A stretch of 64,000 nucleotides of DNA from Ornithinibacillus scapharcae TW25 (GCF_000190475.1 NZ_AEWH01000042.1:1-64000), one strand, 5' to 3'; positions 1 to 9,222 are shown, numbered from the stretch's first letter. Translations and numbers: made by a program. The notes: generated by a model not told the origin, from the letters alone.

Positions 1-38
1 CCTCCTATCCTATTATTTTATGGATAGGAGGTTTTTTT
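1..38 (+). terminator. Rho-independent terminator of a gene upstream of the window
   Basis: A perfect 10-bp inverted repeat (CCTCCTATCC / GGATAGGAGG) with a 10-base loop is followed directly by seven T. It ends a rightward transcript whose gene lies outside the window. Confidence 0.85.
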
Positions 39-90
39 ATCTATACAAGGCTATTTCGGCCATATTTCCCCTTCTCCTTGGAACGGAAGT

Positions 91-119
91 TTGACATACA
101 ATCGAAAGTATAGTAAATT
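91..119 (+). promoter_or_regulatory. Probable sigma-A promoter of guaC
   Basis: TTGACA at 91-96, a 17-bp spacer, and TAAATT at 114-119 (4 of 6 to the -10 consensus). It lies about 65 bp upstream of the guaC start. The -35 is perfect, the -10 weak. I see no purine-type riboswitch in the 60-base leader. Confidence 0.5.
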
Positions 120-181
120 AGCAAATGACGAACAATATTATTAATGTTTATATTAAATATTCGTTTTTAGGGGTGTAATAT

Positions 182-1165
182 ATGGAAAATGTATTTGATT
201 ATGAGGATATTCAGTTAATTCCCGCAAAATGTATCGTTAACAGTCGTTCTGAATGTGATACATCTGTGACTTTTGGAGGACGAGTATTTAGATTGCCAGT
301 AGTGCCTGCAAACATGCAGACCATTATAGATGAAAACATTGCATTAAAATTAGCAGAAGAAGGCTATTTCTACATTATGCACCGATTCAATCCAGAGAAG
401 AGATTAGGTTTTGTTAAAGATATGCAAGAACGTAATTTATATGCTTCAATTAGTGTCGGGGTAAAAGAGGAAGAATATCGTTTTGTAGAAGAACTTGCCG
501 AGAACAATTTAGTTCCGGAATACATTACAATTGATATTGCCCATGGACATTCCAATGCTGTTATCCAGATGATCCAACATATTAAGAAACATCTTCCGGA
601 GAGCTTTGTTATTGCAGGGAATGTTGGTACTCCTGAGGCCGTAAGAGAATTAGAAAATGCTGGTGCTGATGCAACTAAAGTAGGTATTGGGCCAGGAAAG
701 GTTTGTATCACTAAAATTAAGACTGGTTTCGGTACTGGTGGTTGGCAATTAGCAGCACTTCGCTGGTGTGCCAAAGCCGCAAGTAAGCCAATTATTGCTG
801 ACGGTGGTATTCGTACACATGGAGATATCGCTAAATCCGTACGTTTTGGTGCATCTATGGTGATGATTGGATCACTTTTCGCAGGCCATGAGGAATCACC
901 TGGTGAAACAGTTGAAAAGGATGGCAAGCTTTACAAAGAATACTTTGGTTCAGCATCCGAATATCAAAAAGGTGAGAAAAAGAATGTGGAAGGCAAAAAG
1001 ATGTTAGTCGAGCATAAAGGCTCCATACGAGACACGCTAGTTGAGATGGAGCAAGATTTACAATCCTCTATTTCCTATGCTGGTGGCAACAAACTTGACG
1101 CAATCCGAAATGTTGATTACGTTGTCGTAAAGAACTCGATCTTCAATGGAGATAAAGTATATTAA
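182..1165 (+). CDS. guaC: GMP reductase
   Basis: This is a GMP reductase of the short Bacillus type, 327 residues, the normal family length. It converts GMP to IMP with NADPH and ammonia release, returning guanine nucleotides to the central purine pool in the cytoplasm. The sequence shows an IMPDH/GMPR TIM barrel: the phosphate-binding and catalytic loop [15 protein letters not shown] lies at about 170-184, with Cys175 as expected active-site thiol, and the [20 protein letters not shown] phosphate-binding segment follows near 205-224. There are no CBS domains, unlike IMP dehydrogenase. ATG is preceded by AGGGGTG at 169-175. It is monocistronic, between two terminators. A guanine-deaminase-like enzyme lies 3 kb downstream but is not in the same operon. 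Confidence 0.95.
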   Translation: MENVFDYEDIQLIPAKCIVNSRSECDTSVTFGGRVFRLPVVPANMQTIIDENIALKLAEEGYFYIMHRFNPEKRLGFVKDMQERNLYASISVGVKEEEYRFVEELAENNLVPEYITIDIAHGHSNAVIQMIQHIKKHLPESFVIAGNVGTPEAVRELENAGADATKVGIGPGKVCITKIKTGFGTGGWQLAALRWCAKAASKPIIADGGIRTHGDIAKSVRFGASMVMIGSLFAGHEESPGETVEKDGKLYKEYFGSASEYQKGEKKNVEGKKMLVEHKGSIRDTLVEMEQDLQSSISYAGGNKLDAIRNVDYVVVKNSIFNGDKVY

Positions 1166-1173
1166 TTAGAAAA

Positions 1174-1215
1174 AAGAACACATTCGCTCGTCCGTATGCG
1201 GATGTGTTCTTTTTA
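1174..1215 (+). terminator. Terminator of guaC
   Basis: AAGAACACAT (1174-1183) pairs with ATGTGTTCTT (1202-1211) and is followed by more T. It lies 8 bp after the guaC stop. Confidence 0.85.
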
Positions 1216-1239
1216 TGTAGGCGAGATTGATCTTTTATT

Positions 1240-1272
1240 AAAAAAGGTGATTGCTATCATGCAATCACCTTT
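1240..1272 (-). terminator. Terminator of spx
   Basis: AAAGGTGATTGC (1243-1254) and GCAATCACCTTT (1261-1272) form a perfect 12-bp stem with a 6-base loop. Read leftward it ends in a T run and lies 6 bp after the spx stop; it may also back up guaC termination. Confidence 0.8.
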
Positions 1273-1278
1273 CCTTTA

Positions 1279-1674
1279 TTAATCGACCATTTTTTGAAGC
1301 TGGTGCAATTGGAATGTCCGAACAGACCTTGGTAAGAATCGACGGATCTCATCTTCGTTATAGCCTACTTGAAGTCTTTTCTCATCGATAATAATAGGTC
1401 TTCTTAATAAACCTGGATTTTCCTGGATTAATTGATACAATTCTTTCATCGGAAGTTGTTCAATATCCACATCAATTTCTTTAAAGACTTTTGACCGCTC
1501 AGAGATGATTTCTTCTGTACCGTCTTCTGTTAAACGTAAGATGCCCTTTATTTCATCAAATGTTAAAGGATCGGAAAAGATATTACGTTCTTTGTACGGT
1601 ATATTGTTTTCTTGAAACCACGCCTTTGCCTTTCTGCAGGATGTACAACTTGGTGTAACAAAAAGTGTTACCAT
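1279..1674 (-). CDS. spx: Transcriptional regulator Spx
   Basis: Spx is an ArsC-fold protein that binds the alpha C-terminal domain of RNA polymerase and redirects transcription under thiol/disulfide stress. The 131-residue product has the redox switch Cys10-Thr-Ser-Cys13, Gly52 in the DGTEEII segment that contacts alpha, and the conserved stretch [25 protein letters not shown]. Length and sequence match B. subtilis Spx almost throughout. The C-terminus reads QKMVD instead of the LAN-type tail recognised by ClpXP/YjbH, so turnover may differ in detail. It is monocistronic with its own promoter and terminator. A second family member lacking Cys13 is at 35619-36035. Confidence 0.95.
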   Translation of the reverse strand: MVTLFVTPSCTSCRKAKAWFQENNIPYKERNIFSDPLTFDEIKGILRLTEDGTEEIISERSKVFKEIDVDIEQLPMKELYQLIQENPGLLRRPIIIDEKRLQVGYNEDEIRRFLPRSVRTFQLHQLQKMVD

Positions 1675-1813
1675 GTAATTACTTCCTTTCTCTCTTGAAG
1701 AGATTTGACAAACTTACCAATGGATATCTCCAATGGTTCCGTCGCTTGCAGACTCTTGTATTCCCATATCTAAAACTATATTGTTATATATGTAATATCT
1801 TTAATTCAATACA

Positions 1814-1842
1814 ATTTTATTACAGCTATGAAGCAGTGTCAA
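1814..1842 (-). promoter_or_regulatory. Sigma-A promoter of spx
   Basis: Reading leftward: TTGACA (1842-1837), 17-bp spacer, TAAAAT (1819-1814), giving a ~140-base leader. A second candidate, an extended -10 TGCTATAAT at 1886-1894 without a good -35, lies upstream; spx genes elsewhere have several promoters. The gene-free stretch 1675-2038 holds nothing else I can recognise; the phosphatase gene that follows is convergent in spacing but same strand, with no clear terminator. Confidence 0.65.
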
Positions 1843-2038
1843 CCTTACTTCCTTTACTCTTTTGTAAAGCATTTGTCTTTATTCTATTATAGCATCAGAA
1901 ACTAGTGTTCGCTATGCTTTTTTTAGGTTTCTTTTATAGGAATTGCTTCGAATCCACAATAGAAAGTATACCCTAAACAATTATGGGTTTATGCAGTAAC
2001 TTACACTTTATTCGTTTTTCTAGACTTTATAGTAAACC

Positions 2039-3133
2039 TTATCTACTACTAATACATTCCAAAGGGATCCATCCTACATCACCATTTGATTTTTTAACTA
2101 GAATATAACCCTCACACTCATCATCCACAATCTTTACCCTTTCTCCTTCAACGACCGGGAGAAAAGTTGCACTTAAGTCATCCTTACAGTAAAACTTTCC
2201 ATCCTTTACTATTATATATTCATTTTTAATCCATTGTTCTACACCTAATTTTACATTTTCACATTGTGTAAAGTACTCACCTCGGTTAATGATGGATAAT
2301 TCGTAATTAGGATATGTCACAGTTCCTACTCGTTTTCTCTCATCAACATAGCCCCTGAGTATAGTTGTTTCCTTCTTTAATTCATCAACGAATGTGTACG
2401 AGTATGCTCCATCTTTTATGATGAGTGCATTTAATTGACCATCTTTCTTGATTTGATTTCCGCCATCAATTGAAATAATACGATTTTCTTGATCGATTAA
2501 CGGTACATGAGAACTAATTTGAAATGGACGATAATTAATGACTGGCCAGTGCCCAACGATTACAGTTTTATTAGATGCATGGCCTTGTTCCTGGAAAGCC
2601 CTTGTGTAAAGCGCAGTATTTTCTTCCGTTTTATACCAATCTTCTATGTCATCAATACCTGCATGGATAATAATATGATCCTCCAATTCATAGGCTGTAA
2701 CAAGGGATTCTAACCAGCTAATCTCATCTCGAAAGTTCTCCTGATAATAGTCAGCTAACTCTCTTAAGGTAGCGAAATCATCTATTGACTTCCCGTGCTT
2801 CTCTAACATTTCATTTAAGACGGAATGCTTACGCTCTTTCATGTAATCTACTATTCCATGATTTTGATTCCATACATAATTATAGACAACATCACAATTA
2901 CCCTTAGTAACAAATATTTTGTCATTTTCCGCTACTAACCCACGGACATATTCCAACACCTCGAGACTATTAGGACCTTTCTCACAAAGATCACCGTTAA
3001 TGAAAAGGTAGTCGTCGTTCGTAAATATTACTTTCTCTAGTAATTTCTTAAATAATTTTAGGTTTGCATGAATATCAGAGGTAATGATAATCCGCTTCGA
3101 TTTATCTAATGTAAGTTTTTGTACATTAATCAC
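2039..3133 (-). CDS. Metallophosphatase fused to a C-terminal SH3-like domain
   Basis: A calcineurin-like (PPP superfamily) metallophosphoesterase of 364 residues. The metal-binding motifs are in order: SDIH (Asp20, His22), GDLCEKG (Asp48), KGNCD (Asn79) and later IIHAGIDD and VGHWP, which together coordinate two metal ions in this fold and resemble the PrpE/diadenosine-tetraphosphatase branch. The last ~60 residues (FLPVVEGERVKIVDD... GDVGWIPLECI) read as a bacterial SH3-like domain, an unusual addition to this branch. Substrate is unknown; protein Ser/Thr phosphate or dinucleotides are possible. Its ATG overlaps the stop of the GrpB-like gene by 4 bases, so the two are translationally coupled. 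Confidence 0.8.
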   Translation of the reverse strand: MINVQKLTLDKSKRIIITSDIHANLKLFKKLLEKVIFTNDDYLFINGDLCEKGPNSLEVLEYVRGLVAENDKIFVTKGNCDVVYNYVWNQNHGIVDYMKERKHSVLNEMLEKHGKSIDDFATLRELADYYQENFRDEISWLESLVTAYELEDHIIIHAGIDDIEDWYKTEENTALYTRAFQEQGHASNKTVIVGHWPVINYRPFQISSHVPLIDQENRIISIDGGNQIKKDGQLNALIIKDGAYSYTFVDELKKETTILRGYVDERKRVGTVTYPNYELSIINRGEYFTQCENVKLGVEQWIKNEYIIVKDGKFYCKDDLSATFLPVVEGERVKIVDDECEGYILVKKSNGDVGWIPLECISSR

Positions 3134-3660
3134 AAAATATCTCCCCCTAGTTTAAGATACCAACTAAGCGCTTCCTTCTCCATCCGCTGAACGAAATGTT
3201 CCTTACCCTTTATATAAGAACTAATGTCGTATGGGAACTGCTTTGCAAGACTTTGTTTTAAATCCCCATATTGTACTGCTTTTTCGTGATGCGCCCGCAA
3301 GAAATCACGAAATGCAAGGTGACGTATGATTTCTTCATTACCAGCCTCATATACATGAACATGATGCGTCCTATTTGCACCATCTTTATTGAAATATCGA
3401 CGATTCTTTATTCCATTTTCCCCTTTTGGCTGATATCCCAGATCTATCATTGCTGGATTGAAATTATCTATTCTCGTAATCTCTTTCACGATTACAAGTA
3501 TATCAATTATTGGTTTAGCAGCTAACCCCGGTACAGAGGTACTACCGATATGAAAGATTTCAACAATTTCAGGATACATAATCTCTCTCAGTTTCCTAGC
3601 TTCTGTCTTAAATTGTTCCATCCATTCCTTGTCATAGGCTACGACATCTACCTTTCTCAT
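3130..3660 (-). CDS. GrpB family (UPF0157) nucleotidyltransferase-like protein
   Basis: A 176-residue GrpB-domain protein. The family has a nucleotidyltransferase fold, seen here in the block FHIGSTSVPGLAAKPIIDILV (Gly-Ser plus Asp as in the GS...DxD motif), followed by GENGIKNRRYF and HHVHVYEAGN. The family's reaction is not established; members are often grouped with dephospho-CoA kinase-linked GrpB domains. I take the ATG at 3660: it has GGGGGA 4-9 bases upstream, whereas the longer frame would need a TTG at 3672 that sits inside that ribosome binding site. It is the first gene of a two-gene operon with the metallophosphatase. Confidence 0.85.
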   Translation of the reverse strand: MRKVDVVAYDKEWMEQFKTEARKLREIMYPEIVEIFHIGSTSVPGLAAKPIIDILVIVKEITRIDNFNPAMIDLGYQPKGENGIKNRRYFNKDGANRTHHVHVYEAGNEEIIRHLAFRDFLRAHHEKAVQYGDLKQSLAKQFPYDISSYIKGKEHFVQRMEKEALSWYLKLGGDIL

Positions 3661-3829
3661 GGCATCCCCCAAACTACTGTATTTTCTAATTAAAGTCTAT
3701 CATTAGTTTCCTATAATACCAATCTACTTTTTAACTACCTTTCGCTTCCCATTATTATCCATAACCTATACAATACCAATAGGAACAATTTACTAATAGA
3801 AAGTTACATGCTTCTAGGGGGAAACGTTA

Positions 3830-4387
3830 ATGAAACTTTCAACAAAAGAGATATTTACGATTCCAAATATTTTATCGTATATACGATTGTTGTTAATACC
3901 TATTTTTGTCTACATCTATGTGACATCTGATGGACCAAGTGATTATTACATAGCTGCAATTATCATACTAATTTCTGGACTGACCGATTTATTTGATGGA
4001 CTTATTGCACGTAAATTCAATCAAATTACCGAGCTTGGAAAAACCGTTGATCCTGTTGCAGATAAACTGACACAAGCAGCGATTGTTGGCTGTTTAATGT
4101 TTCGCTATGAATACATGTGGATTCTTGTCGTATTACTGGTTGTAAAGGAATTATTTATGGGAATTAATGGCCTAATTCTTCTTAAAAAAGGTAGAAAGCT
4201 AGATGGTGCTATGTGGTTCGGCAAAGTTTCAACAGCAGTATTTTATGCTGCTACTTTTATCCTGATTGGTTTTCCAGAGATAAGTTCCCAACTAGCAACT
4301 ATTCTAATGTTCATTACCGGTATTTTTTTAGGTTTATCTTTCATCCTATACATACCAGAATTTCTAAAGCTATATCGAAATAAATAA
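3830..4387 (+). CDS. CDP-alcohol phosphatidyltransferase (PgsA-like)
   Basis: A 185-residue integral membrane enzyme of the CDP-alcohol phosphotransferase family. The signature DGx2ARx8Gx3Dx3D is intact: DGLIARKFNQITELGKTVDPVAD near residues 58-80. Hydrophobic segments flank it (about 10-28, 37-55, 93-115, 125-150, 155-178), consistent with the six-helix fold. Members transfer a phosphatidyl group from CDP-diacylglycerol to glycerol-3-phosphate or another alcohol; phosphatidylglycerophosphate synthase or a cardiolipin-type enzyme is likely, but this does not sit in the usual pgsA-cinA-recA neighbourhood, so it may be a second paralogue. AGGGGGAA precedes the ATG. A deaminase gene follows 21 bp downstream. 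Confidence 0.85.
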   Translation: MKLSTKEIFTIPNILSYIRLLLIPIFVYIYVTSDGPSDYYIAAIIILISGLTDLFDGLIARKFNQITELGKTVDPVADKLTQAAIVGCLMFRYEYMWILVVLLVVKELFMGINGLILLKKGRKLDGAMWFGKVSTAVFYAATFILIGFPEISSQLATILMFITGIFLGLSFILYIPEFLKLYRNK

Positions 4388-4408
4388 CGTTCAAGGGGGA
4401 CCTTTCTT

Positions 4409-4861
4409 ATGAACACGTTTATGAAACGCGCGATCGAACTAGCAATTCAAAATGTTCATGAAGGCGGACAGCCTTTTGGAGCAGTACTTGTTAAAGATAA
4501 TCAAATCATTACAGAAGGGGTTAACGAACTACATATAAACCATGATATCAGTGGTCATGCTGAGTTATTAGCCATCAGGCGTGCGCAGAGCAAGTTAAAA
4601 ACGACTGATTTATCAGGTTATACGATGTATGCAAGTGGGGAACCATGCCCGATGTGTTTATCTGCTATGTACTTCTCAGGGATTGAACAAGTATATTATT
4701 GCCAAACTGTTGAAGATGCAGCTATAGTTGGTTTGACAAAATCAAAAGAGATCTACCAAGATTTAAAAAAGGATAAAGCGAACAGAACGTTAGCCATTTC
4801 GCAAATCCCTTTAGAAAACATGCATGAAAACCCAATGAAACTTTTCCAAGAAAAGAATTAA
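4409..4861 (+). CDS. Nucleoside/guanine deaminase, CDA fold
   Basis: A zinc-dependent deaminase of the cytidine-deaminase superfamily, 150 residues. Zinc ligands and catalytic glutamate are visible: HAE (His50, Glu52) and PCPMC (Cys80, Cys83). The arrangement and the C-terminal part resemble guanine deaminase GuaD, which turns guanine into xanthine, more than tRNA adenosine deaminase TadA; substrate cannot be fixed from sequence. It starts 21 bp after the phosphatidyltransferase, with GGGGGACC before ATG, and probably shares its transcript, ending at the hairpin at 4956. Together with guaC it would serve guanine salvage. Confidence 0.8.
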   Translation: MNTFMKRAIELAIQNVHEGGQPFGAVLVKDNQIITEGVNELHINHDISGHAELLAIRRAQSKLKTTDLSGYTMYASGEPCPMCLSAMYFSGIEQVYYCQTVEDAAIVGLTKSKEIYQDLKKDKANRTLAISQIPLENMHENPMKLFQEKN

Positions 4862-4955
4862 TTCCATCCTCTTATTCATCTAGTAATTTATATAGTAAAT
4901 ATATTTTTCTTCGATTTTTTAACCATAGATACTATATTACCTTTCCATATGATTG

Positions 4956-4985
4956 ACCGCCGACACTTCGGCGGTTTTTTTCTTT
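4956..4985 (+). terminator. Terminator after the deaminase gene
   Basis: ACCGCCGA (4956-4963) and TCGGCGGT (4968-4975) with a 4-base loop, then TTTTTTTCTTTT. The strongest hairpin in the 373-bp gap before the peptide transporter operon. Confidence 0.9.
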
Positions 4986-5023
4986 TCCCGGAAAGTATTA
5001 GGCGACAAAAATAGACATTTAAT

Positions 5024-5096
5024 TTGTCGAATTTTAAAAATTATTGTTATCTTTCGACAATTAGCAGGAATTTTGACTAAGTGTGTGGAATTAGTC
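5024..5096. promoter_or_regulatory. Two inverted repeats upstream of the opp operon
   Basis: TTGTCGAA (5024-5031) faces TTCGACAA (5053-5060), and GACTAA (5075-5080) faces TTAGTC (5091-5096). They lie 140-210 bp ahead of the first ATPase gene, where a promoter is expected. They may be regulator sites, but no factor can be named. No convincing sigma-A -10/-35 pair was found in 4986-5234. Confidence 0.3.
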
Positions 5097-5234
5097 ATGC
5101 TAAGGCAAAAATCACCCACAACTAGCTATTCCATTTGGAAATTTCTCCACCAAGTAATATCACAAACATTTTCTTAATAAGCTAGTTTAAAAGGTCTGGG
5201 AGAGAAAAAACGACTAAAGGGGGGCTAAACCCAA

Positions 5235-6254
5235 GTGACAGAAGCAATCTTAAAGATTACAGATCTACAAACTCATTTCTTCACCGACAATGGAGAAATA
5301 CCCGCTGTTGATGGTGTTAGTATAACTGTTAACAAAGGAGAGGTAGTCGGTATTGTTGGTGAATCCGGCTGCGGAAAAAGTGTAACCTCCTTATCTATCA
5401 TGCAATTAGTACCGAGCCCACCAGGAAAGATTGTCGGAGGCGCTATCCAGTATAAAGGTGAAGATCTCCTTACCGCTTCAAAGAAAAGGATAAAAGATAT
5501 TCGAGGAAATGAAATCTCCATGATTTTCCAAGAACCTATGACCTCATTAGACCCATTATTTACAATTGGCAACCAAATCCGTGAAGCCATTCGTATTCAC
5601 CAAAAAATATCCAAAAAGGAAGCTAGTCGCAAATCTATTGAAATGCTGAAGCTAGTTGGCATACCGCGCGCAGAAGAAGTAATGAATGATTACCCACATC
5701 AATTATCAGGTGGAATGCGTCAACGAGTTATGATAGCAATTGCCATGGCATGTGAACCAGAAATCTTAATAGCAGATGAGCCAACTACAGCACTGGATGT
5801 TACTATCCAAGCCCAAATATTGGACTTGATGAAAAAGTTAAATAAAGAAAAGAATACAGCAATCCTTATGATTACACATGATTTAGGGGTCGTTGCTGAT
5901 ATTTGTGATCGAGTTATTGTCATGTATGCGGGTCAGGTCGTTGAAGAAGGAACAACTCGGGAAATATTAAAAGATCCCTCACACCCGTATACAAAGGGGC
6001 TAATTCGCTCCATACCGAAGTTGCATGAAAAGGATCAAAAATTATATTCCATACCTGGAACCGTTCCGAAGCCCAAATTGGGAGTGGTAGGTTGTCGTTT
6101 TAAGGATCGTTGCGAATTCGCCCACGACCGTTGTTTCTCGGATTCTCCGGAACTATTTTCATTGGGAAATAGTCGGCACAGCCGTTGCTTCTTAATAGAC
6201 GACCCGGAAAGGAAGGTGGCACAAGATGCAGCAGCCAATATTGGAAGTCAATAA
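5235..6254 (+). CDS. Oligopeptide ABC transporter ATP-binding protein OppD-like
   Basis: First of two ATPases of a peptide ABC importer, 339 residues. Walker A GESGCGKS at 42-49, signature LSGGMRQR at 157-164, Walker B ILIADE at 177-182, and the H-loop THD near 215 are all intact. The C-terminal oligopeptide-transporter extension carries the four cysteines [14 protein letters not shown] plus a later Cys typical of OppD/DppD. It is a cytoplasmic subunit that pairs with the next gene product to drive the permeases at 9223-11163. Start is GTG at 5235, with AAAGGGGGGC about 10 bases upstream. Its end overlaps the next gene by 29 bases. Confidence 0.92.
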   Translation: MTEAILKITDLQTHFFTDNGEIPAVDGVSITVNKGEVVGIVGESGCGKSVTSLSIMQLVPSPPGKIVGGAIQYKGEDLLTASKKRIKDIRGNEISMIFQEPMTSLDPLFTIGNQIREAIRIHQKISKKEASRKSIEMLKLVGIPRAEEVMNDYPHQLSGGMRQRVMIAIAMACEPEILIADEPTTALDVTIQAQILDLMKKLNKEKNTAILMITHDLGVVADICDRVIVMYAGQVVEEGTTREILKDPSHPYTKGLIRSIPKLHEKDQKLYSIPGTVPKPKLGVVGCRFKDRCEFAHDRCFSDSPELFSLGNSRHSRCFLIDDPERKVAQDAAANIGSQ

Positions 6255-7203
6255 TTTAAAGAAGTACTTTGATATCCGTGGCGGAGTATTCGGGAAGAAA
6301 GTTGGCGAAGTAAAAGCAGTTGATGATGTTTCCTTTTCCGTAAATCCGGGAGAGATTCTAGGCATAGTTGGGGAGTCTGGTTGTGGTAAGTCCACAACCG
6401 GAAAGAGTATTCTCCGGTTAATTGAACCTTCAGACGGTGAAGTTAAATTTGAAGGACAGGATATTACCAAACTTAATGCTGAGTCGATGAGAAAGCTACG
6501 ACGGGATATGCAGATTATATTTCAAGACCCTTATGCCTCCTTAAACCCACGACACACGGTAGAAAAAATTATTAGTGAACCGTTACTGATTCATGGGATG
6601 AGTAAACAGGAACGAAAATCTAGGGTAAAAGAACTTCTCGAAGTTGTTGGTTTAAGTAGCTATCACGCTTCTAGATACCCACACCAATTCAGTGGTGGCC
6701 AACGGCAGCGTATTGGAATTGCTAGGGCATTAGCAAATAATCCCAAACTGATTATTTGTGATGAACCAGTGTCTGCTCTTGATGTATCCGTTCAATCCCA
6801 GATTTTAAATTTAATGGAAGGTTTACGGGATCAATTTAATTTAACCTATATTTTTATCGCGCATGACCTTAGTGTTGTAAAGCATATAAGCGATCGAGTC
6901 GGTGTAATGTACTTAGGAAGGTTAGTTGAGCTTACAGATAAGGATTCTCTATATGACGATCCGAAGCACCCATATACCAAAGCATTATTATCGGCAGTAC
7001 CACTACCGGATCCAGATATCGAGAAAGAAAGAATTATCCTTGAGGGAGATGTACCAAGTCCTTCCAATCCGCCAACAGGCTGTGCCTTTCACACAAGATG
7101 TCCGATGGCAATGGAAATCTGCAAGAATATAAGACCAAATTTCGAACAAGTTGAGGTTAATCATTTTGTTGCCTGTCATTTATATAACGGGGCAGAGCAA
7201 TAA
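6226..7203 (+). CDS. Oligopeptide ABC transporter ATP-binding protein OppF-like
   Basis: Second ATPase of the peptide importer, 325 residues. Walker [10 protein letters not shown] at 49-57, signature FSGGQRQR near 165, Walker [13 protein letters not shown] and the [20 protein letters not shown] stretch are as in OppF/DppF. The C-terminal [14 protein letters not shown] motif of the oligo-HPY domain is present. It starts inside the 3' end of the OppD-like gene with GGAAGGTGG upstream, so the two are translationally coupled, as expected for a heterodimeric motor. Confidence 0.92.
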   Translation: MQQPILEVNNLKKYFDIRGGVFGKKVGEVKAVDDVSFSVNPGEILGIVGESGCGKSTTGKSILRLIEPSDGEVKFEGQDITKLNAESMRKLRRDMQIIFQDPYASLNPRHTVEKIISEPLLIHGMSKQERKSRVKELLEVVGLSSYHASRYPHQFSGGQRQRIGIARALANNPKLIICDEPVSALDVSVQSQILNLMEGLRDQFNLTYIFIAHDLSVVKHISDRVGVMYLGRLVELTDKDSLYDDPKHPYTKALLSAVPLPDPDIEKERIILEGDVPSPSNPPTGCAFHTRCPMAMEICKNIRPNFEQVEVNHFVACHLYNGAEQ

Positions 7204-7239
7204 AATATAACAATTGAAAACAAATAAGGGGGAAATCAA

Positions 7240-8916
7240 ATGAAGTTCAAGTATTCACTGTTGTTCTCACTATTGCTTGCATTATTTCTAGTTCTTGCTG
7301 CATGTAGTGGTGATAACGAAACTGGAGGAAAATCTAATGATGCTGACTCTGGTGAAAATACGGATTCTGGAGATAATGGCGGCTCTGGAGAGGCAAATGG
7401 TGATCAAGTATTAATTTTTGCTCGTGGAGGAGACTCTGAAAGTCTTGATCCTGGTAGTACTACAGATGGAGAGTCATCAAGGGTTACGAAGCAGATTTTA
7501 GAAGGACTATTGGAATTTGATAAAGAATCCTTCGAGGTAACGCCTGGTCTTGCACATGACTGGGAAGTTTCTGAGGACGGATTAACGTATACATTCTATT
7601 TAGAAGAAGGGGTTAAGTTCCATGATGGAACAGACTTCAATGCAGAAGCAGTTAAAACTAACTTTGAACGTTGGGCAGATCCAGAACACGAGTATGCCTT
7701 TACAGATGATGGTTATGTCTATTCCATGTATGGAACGATGTTCGGTGGTTTTAAAGGCGACGAAGGCCATGTTATTAAAGAAATTAATGTAGTCAATGAT
7801 CATGAAATCCAGTTTGTGTTAAACAAACCACTTGGATTCTTCCTACAAAATCTAGCAATGTCTTACTTTGCCATTACATCACCAGCAGCACTTGCAGAGT
7901 ATGGTGCTAAGATTAACGAAAACCCAGTTGGTACTGGTCCATTCAAATTCGTTAGTTGGAGTAAGGATGACTCTATTGTTCTAGAGAAGTTTGAAGATTA
8001 TCGAGTTGAAGGGCTTCCAAAGTTAGATCAAGTTATCTTCAGTGTCATCCCAGACAATGCTTCTCGCTTAATCGCACTTAAATCTGGCGAGATTGACATT
8101 ATGGATGGATTGAATCCTGATGATGCAGCAGGTGTAGAATCTGATTCTAATCTAGTATTATATGAGCGTGCTGAAAACAACTTCGGATATGTGGGCTTCA
8201 ATACACAAAAAGAACCATTTACTAATAAAGAACTTCGACAAGCTATCAGCTACGCTATTGACCGTCAAGCAATTGCAGATGCATTATATGCTGGATACGC
8301 TGTATCCGCTAAAAACCCATTACCTCCAAGCTATATGGGGTATAACGATGATGTTGAACCGTACGCTTACGACCCAGAAAAAGCAAAAGAATTATTAGCA
8401 GAAGCTGGCTATCCAGACGGGTTGGAGATTGAGCTTTGGACAATGCCGGTTGCCCGTCCATATATGCCAGACCCAGAAACTGTTGCCGTTATCATTCAAA
8501 GCAACCTAGCAGACATTGGCATAACAGCCAATATTGTACGTGAAGAGTGGGCACCATATCTAGAGAAGACAATGAACGGTGAACATCAAATGTATATGCT
8601 TGGTTGGTCTGGAACGAATGGTGACCCAGATTACTTCCTAAGTAGCTTATTGCACGGTGGAAATATCGGTACAAGTAACCGAAGTTTCTATGAAAATACG
8701 GAAGTAGATAAATTATTAGACCAAGCAAAAGTAGCTATTGACCAAGAAGAAAGAGCATCACTTTATAGTGAAGCACAAGCATTAATTTCTGAGGATGTAC
8801 CAATGGTTCCATTAGTACACTCCAGACCAGTTCTTGCTACAACAGCTGCCGTTAAGAACTATGTACCGCATCCATCAACAAGTGAATCACTAGCTGAAGT
8901 AGAAATTCAGGAATAA
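7240..8916 (+). CDS. Peptide ABC transporter substrate-binding lipoprotein
   Basis: A 558-residue extracellular solute-binding protein of family 5 (DppA/OppA type), anchored as a lipoprotein: the signal peptide ends in LVLAAC with Cys22 as lipidation site. A low-complexity Ser/Gly/Asp/Asn linker (about 23-65) follows, then the two-lobe binding domain with family marks such as LAHDWEVSEDGLTYTF, VKFHDGTDFNAEAV, NPVGTGPFKF and the GDPDYFLSSLLH region. The fold binds di- to oligopeptides; related branches bind nickel or glutathione, so the ligand is open. GGGGGAAATCAA precedes the ATG. It stands 36 bp after the OppF-like gene. Confidence 0.9.
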   Translation: MKFKYSLLFSLLLALFLVLAACSGDNETGGKSNDADSGENTDSGDNGGSGEANGDQVLIFARGGDSESLDPGSTTDGESSRVTKQILEGLLEFDKESFEVTPGLAHDWEVSEDGLTYTFYLEEGVKFHDGTDFNAEAVKTNFERWADPEHEYAFTDDGYVYSMYGTMFGGFKGDEGHVIKEINVVNDHEIQFVLNKPLGFFLQNLAMSYFAITSPAALAEYGAKINENPVGTGPFKFVSWSKDDSIVLEKFEDYRVEGLPKLDQVIFSVIPDNASRLIALKSGEIDIMDGLNPDDAAGVESDSNLVLYERAENNFGYVGFNTQKEPFTNKELRQAISYAIDRQAIADALYAGYAVSAKNPLPPSYMGYNDDVEPYAYDPEKAKELLAEAGYPDGLEIELWTMPVARPYMPDPETVAVIIQSNLADIGITANIVREEWAPYLEKTMNGEHQMYMLGWSGTNGDPDYFLSSLLHGGNIGTSNRSFYENTEVDKLLDQAKVAIDQEERASLYSEAQALISEDVPMVPLVHSRPVLATTAAVKNYVPHPSTSESLAEVEIQE

Positions 8917-8934
8917 TCCAAATTAGGTATATAG

Positions 8935-9173
8935 GGGCTGGGACATAACTAAATTAGACGGAATCTAAAGCGAACAATAACCTACTTAAGCACCGGAAAT
9001 ATACGGAGACTCCTGTGGGAGGATAGGCCTAGCTAAGACCCCGCAAGAGCGATAGCTCTGAGGAGGCTTAGCAGCCGCCCACGGAAAGCGAAGTATATTT
9101 CCGGTGCGGGTTTTTGCACTATCTATTGTATTGTTCCGATTCCATTTAGGCTAACATACTCTTGTCTCGGCCA
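8935..9173. repeat. ~240-bp imperfect palindromic intergenic element
   Basis: This fills the whole gap between the binding-protein and permease genes. Nested inverted repeats are visible: outer GGCTGGGACA (8937-8946) against a near match in TGTCTCGGCC (9163-9172), GGAATC/GATTCC (8960/9138), a perfect 15-bp pair GCACCGGAAATATAC (8990-9004) / GTATATTTCCGGTGC (9093-9107), and an inner GCTAAG/CTTAGC pair with GC-rich CCTGTGGGAGG and GCCCACGGAAAGCGAAG. The core resembles the dispersed palindromic repeats I recall from other Bacillaceae genomes. Only one copy occurs in this window. Transcribed, it would fold into one long cruciform within the operon mRNA. Confidence 0.75.
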
Positions 9174-9222
9174 CTTTCCTATTACTAGACTATTATATTC
9201 AGAAGAGCAGAGGTGAATAAAC

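Noticed and set aside
1665-1892. Open frame of 75 codons on the plus strand upstream of spx
   Set aside because: Lies across the spx promoter, no ribosome binding site, low-complexity hydrophobic product, no recognisable family.
8935-9173. Palindromic element considered as an insertion sequence or MITE with target duplication
   Set aside because: I see no flanking target-site duplication and only one copy in the window, so I call it only a palindromic repeat.
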